The notes below the pieces were generated by a model that was not told where the DNA came from, did no database searches, and was given only the letters and a program-made list of their open reading frames with translations. The position numbers and the translations under genes are program-made. From Neonectria sp. B-13 (taxonomy: Eukaryota; Ascomycota; Sordariomycetes; Hypocreales; Nectriaceae): DNA of 64,000 nucleotides. The stretch spans positions 4,508,309-4,572,308 of the forward strand of contig NOKP01000002.1 of NCBI GenBank assembly GCA_002682825.1, read 5' to 3'. This document shows, piece after piece, positions 22,301 to 37,163 of the stretch; positions within the stretch are counted from its first letter, which is position 1, and each line of letters begins with the position of its first letter.

Positions 22301-24864
22301 CTGCATCAATGGTGGAGGTGGATACATCCTTGGCAAGATGAATCCACCTGTCAAATGCAGTCTCCCAAGCATTCAAAATACCAGTTGTTGGAAACTGCAT
22401 CCGGCGCAGAAGACCTCGAACTCGTTTCTGAAAGGCCACTAGTCCCGTAAACCGAAACGCACGGGAGGCAATCTCCTGAAAAACTTCACCGTTCCGGAGG
22501 ACAGAGGCCGAAGACTTAGCCGACTCAGCATGTTTGTCCACGATCGAGCATTCTTGGAAAAAGAGCCCAATGCATGATGTGACAAGCTGACAAGTGTCAA
22601 TGTTGGCGGAGCATAGCGAGATAAGAAGAGTGGTTTCAAGCTTGGACGACGCGCTCACGACATCAGGCGTCTCTTCCGGTATCTCTGCGAGCTCCTGCAC
22701 ATAATCAGAAACAGTCATACTTATAATGCGTGCTGGTCCAACATACTGGTATGTGCTTCAGCAAGAGAAGTCTTGCTTTGAGGTATTCTTGAAGGGCCTC
22801 AAGTCCCTGGTCATCTTTTTGCAAAGCGATACGTTCGCATAATCCAAGTAAGACCTTAGAACTGGCAACGGGTTAACGGTGTTAGAAATAGCATCCAGTC
22901 CCCAGACTCACCTTCTACTCCACAGCTCTCCCCGGAGTTGCTGCGTCCCAAATTGATGGCCGGTATCAAACTTTCGATAAGCCTCCAGGTGGCCCGTGAA
23001 AAGCCTATCTGCAACACCAGTGGCAAGTCGTCGAACCGAGGGCTCGGCAGACAACACGCAAAGGAGAAACGATTTGAAGAAACCGCTGGTAGGGTCATCA
23101 CCTGACAAATCGTCTAGCAACCGTGCTGGGGAGGCATCTAGAAACTGGAGGATGCTGCAAACCATCTCCATCCCTTCAAGACCTCCCTGAGTTGGCAGGC
23201 CGGTGGATTTTGAATTTTCAATCTAGATGCCACGGTCACGATGGTAGTTCTTGGTCAGGGAGATTGGGCCTCACCTCTAACTGCGAATGCATGAATGGTA
23301 CCACAGTATCAAATAGCTCGTGGTATCTGAGGGCGTATGGCTGCTGCGCAAAGTAGGAGCAGCCTTGAACAACGGCTAGTTTGAAGGTGTTGGGTGCAGT
23401 GGGCGAAATGCAGGTCTCAACGAGAGTACTGACACACCCGTCTAGGTTGAGGTGAGCTAAGCTAACGAAGGCAGCAGTCATCATGTCTTGCTCAAAAAGA
23501 GGAGGCTCGGACGAAGAAGCACGGCGAAACACTGCATCTCGGACCTCGTCTTGGACATCAAGAGCATAGCTCACAAGAGCTGAATCGCTGTCAGCATCAA
23601 AATGGCGGGCAGCGCGAAGCAGAGACACCAGACAATAGCCGGCTTGCTCATTTCGATTCCTCAGCGCCTTCCTGAGCCCATCGAGAAAGGAGACCTTCTT
23701 GACCATGCTGCTGCTCTTGGCCTCTCGCATGTTGCTCGCGACTTCAAAGACGTCTGGAAGCAGGAATAACAAGGTCGTCTGTAGCGGATAGAGGAGAGCC
23801 TTCCGCCTACCATTATCTGTGGCGGCCTGGGTCATATCAAACAAGGTGTCTGCGCCGCCATCGAGCCTCTTGTGAAGAAGATGAAGCTGGACAAACTCGC
23901 GCGGGAAACGATCAAGCCACCTAGTGATGAGCACGGGAGTAACTACGGCGATGGTGTTCTGATAGGGCTTTCGGAAATGGAGAAAGCTGGAGCAAATCTC
24001 CTGGATGACCTGGCCAAGCTTGGTGCCATCGACCCAGAAGAACGACAGCAACCTGAGGACGACAAGGGCTGCCTTTTCAGCATCTTGGAACGAACCCGAA
24101 GCTGCTGGGCCTGATTGGGCAACAACGGTTGTGCGGATGTTGTAGACGACATTCCTAAAGTAGTCGAAGGCGACGGACCAGCTCGAAGCGGTGACGTATT
24201 CAATCACGGTCTTGACATGTGCGTCCATCTCAGTCAGATGAGCGCCGAGAGGGTCATCATCTAGGGAGCCATCATCTCCAGTTAGGGTGGAGGAGTCGTC
24301 AGATCGAGGGATGTCGATATTGCGCGTGCAGACCTGATCGAGAAGGGTTTGAGCAGAAAGAATATAGCTGTCGGGTATGGGTTCGAGGAGATGCTTCAAC
24401 GTGTCGAACAAGCGGCTCACGAGAACCTCGTCGAGGGGAGGCGGGGCTGGGGCTGGGTCGACATCGCTATCGTGAGTGAGCGAAGCCCAGTGGGCAGAAC
24501 AACAGTCGGCAATGATGGCAAGGATGTAGAGCTCAGAGTGGAGGACATGGCTGGGATGGGAGGCCACTGCAGTGTATGGGCGCGCGAGGTCTTCCAGCAA
24601 GGAAAGAAGAGCGTCGAGGACGGTAGATATAGTTGTATGGCCGAGCTCGACCAACGTGGCCCTGGTGACGTGAACGATGTCGTCTTGTTGCAGGCTCTGG
24701 CCGCTGGTTCCCGCTCGGTGGGGGAGCTGGTGCACAATGTCAGTCCTGCGCGTCCATCATCCATCGTCCCTCATCGGTTAGCATCGTCGTTCGCGCCTGA
24801 GGTAGCTTACTCTGGTGGCCAGCCTGTCGACCAGACACCCGACCAGGCCTGCGTCTCCGTTCAT
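16395..24864 (-). CDS. IRA1: Neurofibromin/Ira-type Ras GTPase-activating protein
   Basis: The protein stimulates GTP hydrolysis by Ras at membranes and so damps Ras-cAMP signalling. Fifteen exons give about 2527 aa, normal for the family: 24864-24811, 24726-23275, 23186-22912, 22861-22747, 22694-21162, 21103-20944, 20884-20595, 20542-20255, 20207-19836, 19788-19702, 19561-19389, 19336-18660, 18607-16768, 16712-16460 and 16409-16395. All phases agree. The RasGAP domain lies at roughly 1190-1510, with the arginine-finger segment ELLRRSCVATK near 1200 and FLRFFCPAIVAPE near 1317. A CRAL-TRIO/Sec14-like part (FGLLIDATCYNGRNE) and a PH-like part follow at about 1514-1750, then helical repeats. 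The last exon is a 15-nt mini-exon: GAG|GTGAGT is a perfect donor and CTCTAG|CTAATT an acceptor, giving a C-terminus LIELIII. Without that splice, translation stops two codons later at 16,451. Confidence 0.93.
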
Positions 24865-25623
24865 AGCTGCGGCAGCATCGAGCGACGTTGGGAAGGATTG
24901 AAGTGGTCGGATATCCAAAGAGTGCGCTGGTGGTGAGCTAGGGTTGTGGCGGTCGTGGCGGCCGTGGTGGTGCTTGGTGGTGCTTGGTGGTGTCTCATCG
25001 TGGTGGTGTCCTTGTCGTGACCAAACCCCGCGAGCATTCCCCACTCTGGACAGCACCGACGGCACTAACAGCACCGCGTAGCGGCCATTTTAAGGCACCT
25101 CAATTAATTACCCTAGCTTCCATTAGCACTGGTCTAGTTACACCTTACCGCCCCTTGGTACGGAATAGTCCAGGCACTCCGTGCTTAGGGAGGTGCTTGC
25201 ACTCATCCTCGCTACTTAGGTGGCCGGATACTTGGGTGTCTGTCTTAACCTAGTAGTCTAGTCCTCGTGGGATTGGTTGGATCGCACGTACTAGTATAGT
25301 ATACCGGGGCTTGAATTCATTCATGTCCCGACAACGCAGCAAAGGAGACGAATTAAGCACATCAGTACGCAAAGTGGGCCCGGGATACGCGCAGAAAGTT
25401 ACAAAAACTACATCTAAAAGTCAGGCGCCTGATGGAGGCACTAAGCTGCCAAGAGTACCAGTACAGGCCTGCCAGCTTCCCAAGCGGGCAGGGAGGTGTC
25501 AGATCTCACAGATATGGCCCAACCAAAGGAACATCTCGTTTTAGCCCCCCTGAATCCTTCATCTTGGCTTTTCAGATATTAGACTTCCCAGCCAGCCCTT
25601 CTAGCCCCCACCCTTGACCATGT
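24865..25623. other. Spacer: IRA upstream region and RAT1 3' region
   Basis: The spacer includes a GGT/ACC-rich low-complexity stretch at about 24,945-25,015. The remainder shows no supported gene. It serves as promoter of the RasGAP gene and 3' region of the exonuclease gene, both on the minus strand. Confidence 0.5.
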
Positions 25624-28600
25624 TTACCTGCGATCTCTCCCCCCTCGGTAGTGATTCCCAGAATCCCTGTTCCTGTTGTTTTGATGCCCGCCAGGAGGTC
25701 CCTGATACTGTCCGGGCGCACCATGCATTGGTGGAGGCTGGCCCTGGCCCCACGAGTTGTTGTAGCCTGGCTGACCGCCATGATGGCCATTCTGCGGCGG
25801 GCCGTTGTTGTAGTAGTGTGCAGGAGGAGGAGGAGGTGGTGGTAGCCCCATCCCGAAGCCTGGAGCGCCAGGCGGCGGCGGGCCTGTGCCAGGGGCATGA
25901 GGACCGCGGTAAGAGTCTGGTCTGCCATAGCCATTCTGTGGGCGTCCGTGATGATTCCCTCGCCCGCCACTAGGTCCGTAGTGAATGCCTTGGCCTGGTC
26001 GACCGAGTGGCGCACCTCCATGGCTTCGCCCGCCTCGGCTGGATTTACCCCGAAGGACCTCGATGTCACTGCGAGTGAGGGCTGGTGGCGGCAGTTGTAC
26101 TCCCCGCAGAAGCATCGATTTGTGGGTGTGCGAGGTCTGGGGGATCTCGTAGTTTACGCTTGGTCACGTTAGTCAAAATGCTGCAGAAGGCTAAGGGGTG
26201 CAAGACTGAATAAACTTACACAAGAGATCGATCATACTCGAGGTCTGGTAGGGACCTTCGCTCTAGGGGGTACTTCAGGGCTCCATGCGGGACGTATCCC
26301 TCCTGCTTCTCGACCTTGCCAGACAAGCCATCACTGTTCTTCGGGTTTAATTTGAACTTGGGCTCTCCTTGCCGTTTCGAGTAGAACTTGGTGGAGATGT
26401 CGTCGTATAAGCTCTCATGGCCGTCAGACAGGAGAAGAACGACTTTGCCCATCTCGTTGCGGGCGGAATCTTCGGGGCTCAAGAGGGGATATTTGCTCCG
26501 CACTGCAGATAGTAGCCGTGGCATGTCAATGAAAGGGAGCAGAGCAACTCCTTGCCAGGCCATCTTCTTTCCGTTGAGATCGACTTCAAAATCCTCGGGG
26601 TAGAAATCGATGATTTCGCTGTCCTCTTCCAACATCAAGGGATGGAAGGCCTCCGGCAAAGCATGCCGGGAGGCGGCAGGCAGAACGCTCATCAGTTGCT
26701 CAAACGGCTTGGATGTCCGACCTTTCTCGAAACTAATCTCCATTTTGGACAGATCTTTGAAGTCGGCGGCAAATGGAGCATAGTGATAAGGATAGTACCA
26801 CTCCCACGAAGGGCATCCCTGGAAATAATAGAGGAGGACCCAGGCCAGTCCTTCCACGTAATCCCGGGCAACTGAGTTGCGGAACGCAATATCCTTCGGA
26901 TCTTTGTGAAATTTCTTCTCATAATAACGATCCGCGTAACCATCTTCCCAGAGTCGGACTTCGTCAACTGGGCCTTCTTCCTCAGCCGGTGCTATCGGGG
27001 TGCCGGTGCCTGGTGAATCTGTGGTAGAAGCGTTGCCATTCTCGTCTGTGCCGGGAGCCTTTCGCTTTCCCAGAGCTGAAGGAGGCGTCTGGCTTTCCTC
27101 GACATTGGTGGCGTCCGAAAGGGACTTTTGGCTTTGAAGTTGGGCCTTAAGAACACTTGCGGCACTCTTGTTCGCCACGTTCGCATCAATGGCGGTGCTG
27201 CGGTTGACAACCATGTCATGTGTGAGAGCCTTCGACGGCTGTGCAGGATATGAGGCAATGGGGTACAGCGGCAACCCAGCCCCAGGGTTCTCATGGCCAT
27301 TCTTTCGTGGCGTGGACGCTCCACCTTGTCGCCCACCTCTGCTGTTGTTCTCGTAGAGTTTCCGCCTCTTGAAGTTGGCTTCGCGGCGATCTTCCTGCTC
27401 TTTTCTTCGCTTGAAAATCGCATCCTCTTGCTTTGCGAGCCCATCAAGAATGCATTGAGCTCTTTCCAAGTCAATATGCCCATCCTTGGTCACATATCCG
27501 CCCATAGATGGTAGGTTGTCCTTCCAGATTGCGTTAAGCGTGTCAATTCCGTGATCACGGATTTCCAGGGCCGGAAGATGAGGCAAGAAATCGTTGCCCA
27601 CAAAGCAACACATGAAGATCCAGTCGTCGATCGCCCGCTCCAGGTCAAATCGAAAAGGTAAACCAGGAACAGCGAGTTCGGCAGCGAGGTACTCCCGCAG
27701 AACAGCAACATGAAGCCAAATGAACGGTTTAAGGGCGACGCCATTGTCTTTCTCGTCGAATTCGCCCTCCTTTTGTTTTGTCTCACCGCGACAATTGCGA
27801 GCCTCATGCCCCTTTTGTCCACACAACTTGCAGACGCGGGCCTTGCTATCTTGAAAGAACACGTCCTCACGTAGAACCCGGAAATGAGGCTCATGAGTGG
27901 CCAGTCCTAGCATGATAAGATCGGCGTCGAGACCGTAGATGACGTGGCGAGTGTTTGGATCGTGGTCTGGGGAAGCGCGCTGGGATCGAACGAAGTCCAT
28001 GATCTTGTGTTCTCCCTCTCCGGGAACTGTGGCATCGGATATGATTACCTTGAGCTTGGCCCAGCCAGGGTCAGTGTTCAGTTTGTATTGGCACCAGTAT
28101 CGCAGGCTCAAGGCAAGGATGTCCATGAAGGGGGTTCCAGGTGTGATGGAGTTGGAATCGAACGCTTTCTTTGTGACGCTTTCCATGCTCTCAACAGGCA
28201 ATGAGCCCCCGTTCTGCTGCTTCATCATTTTGATAAGTTCCTGCTTGTCTGCCTCCTTCTCTTGCGCTTCCTGGGCAGACCGGAAACGTCTGGATCTTTG
28301 CTGGTTCATTTTGGCTCGAGGGGCGACTCCATCTGTGGCGAAACAATTAGCAGCGGCACAAAATAGAATTGGCGAAACCACTAAAGAACCAAGAAAAAGC
28401 CAGAGCGGAGTTGGTCACATACCTACGGCGATCATGAGGATCTTTCGTGGTCGCACCATGTTGACGACGCGGTCGGTGTACCTGAACACCTCCAGCATCA
28501 TCTCTTCCTCATCCGTAGGAGCCGGCCTGTCCTCGGGATGGGAGCAGGGATGAACGATACCATTCATATCGAGATAGAGATTATCAAGCTCTTCGCCATT

Positions 28601-28732
28601 GGGATTCGGTCTAGTTGTATCGACAGGGATAGTCGAGCCGTCCTCCATGGTGATGGGCTGATCCTCAATCACTGGCGAGATGATTTTTGGGTACTTGTTG
28701 GATAGCCATCGGAACGCTGCTGGGATACCCAT
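25624..28732 (-). CDS. rat1: Nuclear 5'-3' exoribonuclease Rat1/Xrn2
   Basis: The enzyme degrades 5'-monophosphate RNA in the nucleus, acting in rRNA processing and torpedo termination of RNA polymerase II. The exons are 28732-28423, 28332-26220 and 26158-25624, giving about 985 aa. The N-terminus ([15 protein letters not shown]) and acidic active-site motifs are intact: [18 protein letters not shown] at about 208, LDADLI at about 238 and GNDFLPHLP at about 349. A CCHC zinc knuckle ([14 protein letters not shown]) lies at 271-284, as in fungal Rat1. The third exon adds the conserved [14 protein letters not shown] segment and a Gly/Pro/Asn-rich, low-complexity tail ending GGRDRR. The gene is divergent from uso1 across 647 bp. 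A cryptic donor (CGCAG|GTAAAC) overlaps the stop, so a longer tail by splicing cannot be excluded. Confidence 0.95.
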
Positions 28733-29379
28733 TTTGATGAGGTCGCAAGGGCGACTTGGTTGAGCGTGTCTTTGGTTTTTTGCGCGAACTGAGCTGTCAG
28801 CCTGGAGATGACTCGGGCAGGCAGAATAGCCTGGGAGAAGGCGATGAAGGTGTTGTCCACGGCAGAAGTCGTCGCATGGGTTTTGCTGGAACGGCGGCGA
28901 TGCAGGAGTAGACGAACACTGCGCGGCGCAGAGACGAGCTCAAGAAAGTTGGATGATAGAAGTGAGTTTGGCTGCGGCGAAGATGGTTTGCCTGTCGCAG
29001 AGGTTTCTTCAAGGCTGCCGGCGTCAAAGCTTCGCTTTTCCGCGCCAAAGAGACGCCCGCAGGGGCCCTCGCGTTTCTCCTGTGGCGCGGCAGTGGGGCT
29101 AGTGTTCAAATCCCGGCCTCGGTAGTAACAAGCGTCAAGAAAGGAGAGCTTCGACGAATATGCAGTTATCGAGTTAATGCACCCACCTCGATGGCCATAT
29201 CCTGACAAGCTGTCCAGAGCTGGTGAAATGGGTAGTTTGCGTCGCCTTTGCACGAATCCACGACGCCATTCCTTCCTAGACGACGCAGCGGCGTGATCTC
29301 CCACTCTGCACGCCGGAGACGGCTGTTCGAGCCCCCTACGAGCCTCTGCCGAGACCAATGGCACTGAGACGTCACGACC
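28733..29379. other. Divergent promoter region rat1/uso1
   Basis: This 647-bp spacer lies between the two start codons. Open frames here have no coding character that I recognise. Nothing else was identified. Confidence 0.5.
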
Positions 29380-32300
29380 ATGTTTTCTCTCCCCACCGCA
29401 CCGGCGAAACAGTCAGTTAGCGAGACCATCACCGTCCTCAGCGGCCGTCTCAGCTCTGCAACTCTGCTCGAGGATCGACGAGCCGCTATACTAGGCCTCC
29501 GGAGCTTTGCCAAGGACTTCCCAGCATCCGTTGCGTCTGGTGCTTTGAGGAGCTTGATCGGGAGCCTAAGTAAAGATGGCGAAGATGTGGACACGGTCAA
29601 AGTTGTGCTCGAGACGCTATTGATGCTCTTCAACCCAAATGAAGACAGTCCTGAAGCTTCGGAGGAGATTGCCCTATGGCTGGCCGATGAATTCACCCAG
29701 AGGCAGGAAAACATTACCTTGCTCCTCGATTTCCTCGAGACTGCAGACTTCTACTCCCGTCTCTACTCGCTTCAACTTCTTGCTGCTATTCTGTCCGCGC
29801 GCACTGAGCGGACTGAGGAGTGTGTCTTCACCGCTCCTTTGGGCATATCACGTCTCGTTGCTGTTCTCGATGACCAACGCGAAGCTATTCGGAATGAAGC
29901 TATTACCCTATTGACCTACTTAACACCAACATCGCTTGAGATACAGAAGCTAGTCGCTTTTGAAAATGCTTTTGATAAGCTGTTTGCGATAATTGAAGCC
30001 GACGGATCTCTTGCTGATGGTGGAAGGACAGTGGAGGACTGCCTGATACTTCTCGCCAACCTACTACGTGGGAACACCTCCAACCAGTCCTTATTTAGGG
30101 AGTCGGGTTGTATTAGTCGTCTGGCAGACTTGCTGGGCCAAGTCTTGCAGCCCAAAAGCGAAGTTCCAGACATCGCATCATGGGCGCAAGCACAAAAGAA
30201 CCGTAATGTCTATGCTTTCCTGGCCATCATTCGACTCTTCATCACACCTGGTTCAGTGGGGACGTCGCAAAACCAGACAGCTATCTGGCGACATGGCTTG
30301 GCCTATCACGTCCTGCAGCTAGCCTTTAGTCCTGGAGCGCAGGTGCAAATCAAGGCCGAGGTGCGAATGAGTCCCTGACCACCAGATCGAGAGCGCGCAC
30401 GATTAACGAACTTGACAGGCCTTGATCACCTCCGGTGACGTGATACGACAGAATGCAGCCCTTCAGGAAAGCTTCGCTCAGCTCATGGTTCCCTCACCCT
30501 TGGACGCAAGCAATGGAAATACGGAGAAGCCCAAAGAGCGGACACAAGTCTACGTAATCGATGCATTGCTTGACTTGACTCTGTGCATACAAGACCTGCA
30601 GGAGTTTGATGTTCGCTTTGCTGCGTGTGGGTGTCTTCAGGCATACTTTGCTCACCACGCCGAGGTCAGGTTGCATTTTCTTGCAAGGGCTATCGAGGGT
30701 CACCAATCTGGCCGGGACGAGTCGTCCAACGTCTTTACCGTTTTGTTACAATCTTCCACAGAAGCATCGGCGACGGATCCGTATCGGTACTGGTTCGCGG
30801 CTGTCATCACGTTTCACCTATTGTATGACAGCCCTGAAACCAAGGCTAAGGCAATGAGTCTCACCGAGGGCGATGCATCCAACGGTGAAGAGGTTGTGAC
30901 AGGTATTCAAACCATTGCGGCGCACGTCGTCTCAGGTCTTCGCCGCGGGGCCGATGCACGCATCCTCGTGGGATACCTCATGCTCCTCATTGGCTGGTTG
31001 TTTGAGGATCTTGACGCTGTCGATGACTTCCTTGCTGAAGGTAGCAATGTACAAAGCTTGATACAAGCTGTCTCGCAACCCGTAGTAGCGGGTGGTGAGC
31101 TCGTACAAGGTTTGTGCGCGATGCTGCTGGGTGTTGCATATGAATTCTCAACCAAGGACTCGCCGATTCCAAGGGCCACATTATACTCCATCTTCACAGC
31201 GAGACTTGATCGAGACCAATACTTAGACCGGTTGTCGAAGTTACGCAGTCATCCGCTACTGCGCGAATTCGAAGTCACACCCCAAAAACTTGACACTTCA
31301 TCCCCTGGAAGAGTCGCCGATGTCTTCTTCGACTCTGTCTTTGTAGAGTTCTTCAAAGACAACTACAGCCGCGTAGCACGTGCTATTGACAGAGAACCTG
31401 GCATGGAGATATCTGTAGTCACGAATGGGGTGCAAAAGGGCATATCCAGGGAGCTGGTGGACTCCCTTCGCAGCCAGTTGGAAGAGAAGGACCGCGCGAT
31501 ACAGGAAGCCCAGTCGGCTATGGCTTCGCTCGAGGGGCAGCTTGGCCAAGAGCAAGCAGATCACCGGCGCACCAAGGAATCAGGGGCCGTTGACATGTCA
31601 AGGATTAAAGCCGTCAACGAGGGCTTACAGAAGCACCATGGTGAAGAACTGCGGTTCGCCCCCGACCCTCTCTCCTTGAGTGTTGAATACAACTGACAAG
31701 GGCATAGCAAACTACAAACTCAGCTGGCATCCAAGGAAAACGATCACCGAAAGCAGCTCGCACAGCTGCAGACACAGCAGACGGCCAAAGACGGCGAGTT
31801 TCAGAAGCAGTTGGTTCAGGTCCGGAAAGCGGCCGAGGTCGAGGCCGAACGAGTGCAGCGCCGGAAAGATGCTGAGATGGCAGATTTGCGGGCAACTATC
31901 GGCCGACTCGAGGTTGATGTTTTGAAGGTACGTGTCCCCTTTGGATTTGAGCGGCACTAGCTAACGCACTCGTTTGTCCAGGCGCAGAAGAGCAAAACCC
32001 AAGAATTGCAGGGTCTACGAGAAAGGAGTACAGCCGAGCTGCGGGCCCTTGAAACACGGAATGCTGCTGCGTTGAAGGCTCTTCAAGAACGAAGCACAGC
32101 TGAGTTGACAGAACTTCAAAATCGGAGCACAGCCGAGTTGGACGAGCAAAGATCCCAAGCCCAGAAGGCTGCGACGCGGAGCGATACCTTGGAGAAGGAG
32201 CTCCGCGAAGCCAATGCGGCGACGAAAGGCAGCCAAGCCAAGGCAAAGGAGGTGAGTACCCCGAAAATAACGATTGACCGAGTTGTGTGGCTCACAATAG

Positions 32301-32611
32301 TACAAGTTGGAGTCAAAATTGGCAGAGTCGAACAAGGCTAAGGAAACCGCACAATCAGAGCTTGAAGACCTTCTCATGGTGTTTGGAGACCTGGAGGAAA
32401 AAGTGGCGAAATACAAGGTGCGTCTGATTGCGGATCGAACAATCTGCTCTGACTAATCATGATGCAGGCTCGGCTGGCTGAGCTTGGTGAAGCCGTGTCT
32501 GATGGAGAGGATGACGACGATGATGAAGAGGAAGAGGAAGAGGATGATGACGACGAAGACGAAGATGAAGACGACGCCGATAACGACAAAGACAAAGGAA
32601 AAACCGCCTGA
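29380..32611 (+). CDS. uso1: Vesicle tethering factor Uso1/p115
   Basis: The protein tethers COPII vesicles to the cis-Golgi. Six exons (29380-30360, 30419-31640, 31701-31927, 31982-32251, 32301-32417, 32468-32611) give about 986 aa with consistent phases. Residues 1 to about 690 form the armadillo-like globular head, including long helical repeats and the segment LVQGLCAMLLGVAYEF. From about 690 on, the protein is a coiled coil with clear heptad-like Leu/Ala/Glu/Gln spacing and near-identical blocks around ERSTAEL repeated three times (about 830-870). The family's conserved C-terminal helix EDLLMVFGDLEEK is followed by an Asp/Glu-rich acidic tail, as in p115. The second intron uses donor CATG|GTGAAG and acceptor GACAAG. 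Confidence 0.95.
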
Positions 32612-32891
32612 AGAGTTGAGGTTGGGGAGGTTGTGTAAAATACCCCTTACAGAAATATTAGACTGGGCACCTCGCCAGATTGCATTGCAGCCGTCACATT
32701 GCATTGGCTGGGCGGCCCAGAAAATTCCCTAAGAGGGCATAGCCTCCTTGACGCTGGTTGTGATCCCACAAAACGCAGTCCACCTTAACTTCGACAGTTC
32801 TGGCTGATATTGGGCTTGGCCTCGGCGTTGGTTCCAAATTCAACCACAACATCCATCCCCTTGCAACTAGTGAAGGTCAAATCTAGTAGAC

Positions 32892-34581
<1,690 letters not shown>

Positions 34582-34681
34582 AGACGCTCACCAACTAGCG
34601 AGCGCAGGTCAGAACAGGCCGGGGCCAGGTTCTAGAGCTAAGGTTCTGCTAGGCGATTCGCCCCGGGGGTTTCAACAGGTC

Positions 34682-37163
34682 TCAGAAATGAGGAACTCTC
34701 AGGCCCTGCAGGAATAGATTCACGATGCTTAGGAATCCTTCTCCAAGGATAAAGCCCTGAACCAGAAATTAGAATCTGCCTGCTTGTGGGCCGGGATCTA
34801 TACGTACAGATGCGAGAATAATGAGCGGAGTGTTCGCTCGTCGCAGAACGTGGACCCAATACCATGCAAACAAGCCACCTGCTGTTCGAGCCAATGTGAA
34901 AGATGGGACGTTGTACATGCCTTTGACATATTAGCAAGACGATGGTTCGTACTGGGGAAGCCTGCACTCACCAACCGCGACAGCGATTCCTCCTGGAATG
35001 AGAGGTCGCCATCTCTTTCCGATGGCGGCGGTTCTCACAATAGTCGTTGCCGCAAAGAGCGCGCCCGCCCCAACAGCCCATTCCTTGGCCATGTACGGCA
35101 ACCCCGCGCCAGTGACGAGCCTGGCGGTGAAGATCCAAACATAGGCAGTCGGGACCTGGAAGAGCTCTCCGGGAATCTCATAGACGCTCCAATGTTACTC
35201 ACGTCAGCTACTGCGAACTCGTACGGAATAATATGACTGGAAGTAAAACCAACCGAGTATAGACGCGATAGATGAAGGCGCTGAGAACTGCACCGGCAGT
35301 GGCTCCGATGACCTGTCCCCAGAACTGAGCCTTCGGAGCGGCTCCTAGCAAGTGGCCTGTCTTGAGATCTTGCATTAGATCACCTGCTTGCAGCGCACCC
35401 TAGCCGTCAGAGTTAGCAACGCCCAGAACGGGATATTGGGAGCTGAGGTGGCCTACGGCTTCGGACTAATCAGCAACGCAACGGTTAGCAGAGCATTTGT
35501 GAGCACAGGGTAGGCACGGGACGTACAACTGCTCCAGCAATGAGGTTGATGAGAACGCTGGATTTGTGAGATTGGGGGATAATGAGGGCGAAGAACAATT
35601 GCGCCAGCTTGCTGATGCCTGAGACGGGGTTTAGGTCCGTCTCGCCCAGCGCCCTCACGCCCATGATACTCAAGACCAAAGCCATGAGGACTGCAATGAT
35701 GGTGGCGTACAGAGGGACAAGGTCCCCGAACACAATGTGAATGGTCAGAACACAGATTGCGATTGATGCAAGGAGACCGACAAACACGAATTTGCCGCTG
35801 ATACGCTGGTCGGGTGGTGCATCTTCCTGCTCTTCCGCAGAGCCGGCCGGATGATCTCCTGCGCTGATTTCACCAACTGGAAGGGATGGCTCATCGTCAT
35901 CATTTCGAAGCAGAGAGTAGCCATGGGGACGTTGCCGCCACAGCCCAGCGATGCCATGCTCCTGAACTTGCTGTCGCAAGGACGTCACAATACCAGACAG
36001 GTCCTTGGACATGACGGGCCGGAGCGTGACGTAGGCGAGGCTGACGATGGCGTCCACCAGCATGATTGCGAGGGAAATCCAGATAATCCACCCTTTGCTG
36101 CCGTGTTCCCAATCATCAACATCACCAGGGGCCCAGCCGCGAGACTTGGCCAGGGGGCTCAGGATGCCCCAACCAACGACGGCGCCAATGGCCATATGCA
36201 GCGTGGTTTCGGGGCCCATAATGATTCCCTGGCCGACATACGCCAGACTGGGGTTGAAGGTCCAAAGCCAAGTGGCTGCGACAGAGCCGAAAACTGGCAG
36301 GTTACGTAGGATGGGGAAGAAGTAAGTCAGCAGAGTAGAGATGCCGGAGCCCACAAAGCACATCAGCAGCAGGCGCATGTTTGCAGCCCAGCCCGCGTCG
36401 CCAGGAGTTTCGTCTTGGCTTTCCGGGCGCTCCTCATCAGTCGCAACCGGGTCGGCGCTTGTGGTGTGAAGCGATGCATCTTGAGGCACGAGGCTTGCGA
36501 ACCCGCCTTTGGCGGCGGCATCGAGCTCTTCCTTGGAAGACTGCTGCCCATGCAATACCGAGATCAGCACAGCAGTGCTGAAGCCACTGGGAAACTTGAG
36601 ACGTTCCCGTATGATGACTTGATGTCGCCTTCCGGGAGCGTAAGCGAACGCGCCAGCAAGCCCGGGGTGAAGCCAAGGGGGATGAGACTCACAAAGGAAC
36701 AGCAAAGACCACGCCAAAGTAGCAGAGTCCAAGTGACCAAACGATCAGCTGCCAGGTGCTCAGGGAAATTGGGCCTTGTTCGTCGGCGGCCAGCAGGTAG
36801 TTGAGAGCCGGGATCTGGGTAACAGGTATCACTCGTTAGCGCGTGTCTCGACGACGCGAGATGAGGAAAAGGGAATTAACGTACAACGCCAACAAATCCG
36901 CATCCAAGAGGCATAATGGCCATGCCGCAAGCAACGCTCTGCAGAAGGACGTTCTCGACGGGCGAAAACGGAAACCGAAGGTGCGGCGCAAGCAGCTTGA
37001 AGATGCCGAAGCCCATGAGGCTTGCGGGCATGGACATGATGGACACCCAGCCCGTCTGCAGGCCGAAGTACATGTTGGAGAAGCAGATGATGGTACCGAC
37101 AGCCAGTCCGGCCAGGACGGCCCTGAGGGTGAAGCTCCGTCCGGGGATCGACTTTGTCGCCAT
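34682..37163 (-). CDS. OPT-family oligopeptide/metal-chelate transporter
   Basis: This is a polytopic membrane transporter of the oligopeptide transporter superfamily, probably proton coupled; the substrate cannot be told. Eight exons give about 686 aa: 37163-36885, 36814-36693, 36628-35527, 35465-35457, 35399-35254, 35186-34972, 34920-34808 and 34756-34682. Family motifs include SNMYFGLQTGWVSIMSMP near residue 30, AGDLMQDLKTGHLLGA, MYNVPSFTLAR and a C-terminal ILGEGFLSIVNL. Many hydrophobic segments are visible. Exon 4 is only 9 nt and encodes Ser-Glu-Ala, bridging LIAGAV to GALQAGD exactly as the family sequence requires. A long hydrophilic loop (about 150-200 and 340-380) is rich in Ser, Asp and Pro. 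The protein resembles the fungal branch related to plant YSL transporters, but this is a weak inference. Confidence 0.9.

Noticed and set aside
24337..24936. 195-codon plus-strand frame within the RasGAP gene
   Set aside because: It is antisense to exons 1-2 of the RasGAP gene, which have clear domain continuity.
28669..29364. 231-codon minus-strand frame between rat1 and uso1
   Set aside because: It overlaps the rat1 start in another frame, shows no similarity I recognise, and occupies the divergent promoter.
31298..31957. Minus-strand frames inside the uso1 coiled coil
   Set aside because: These are antisense shadows of a repetitive, GC-rich coding region already explained by uso1 exons.
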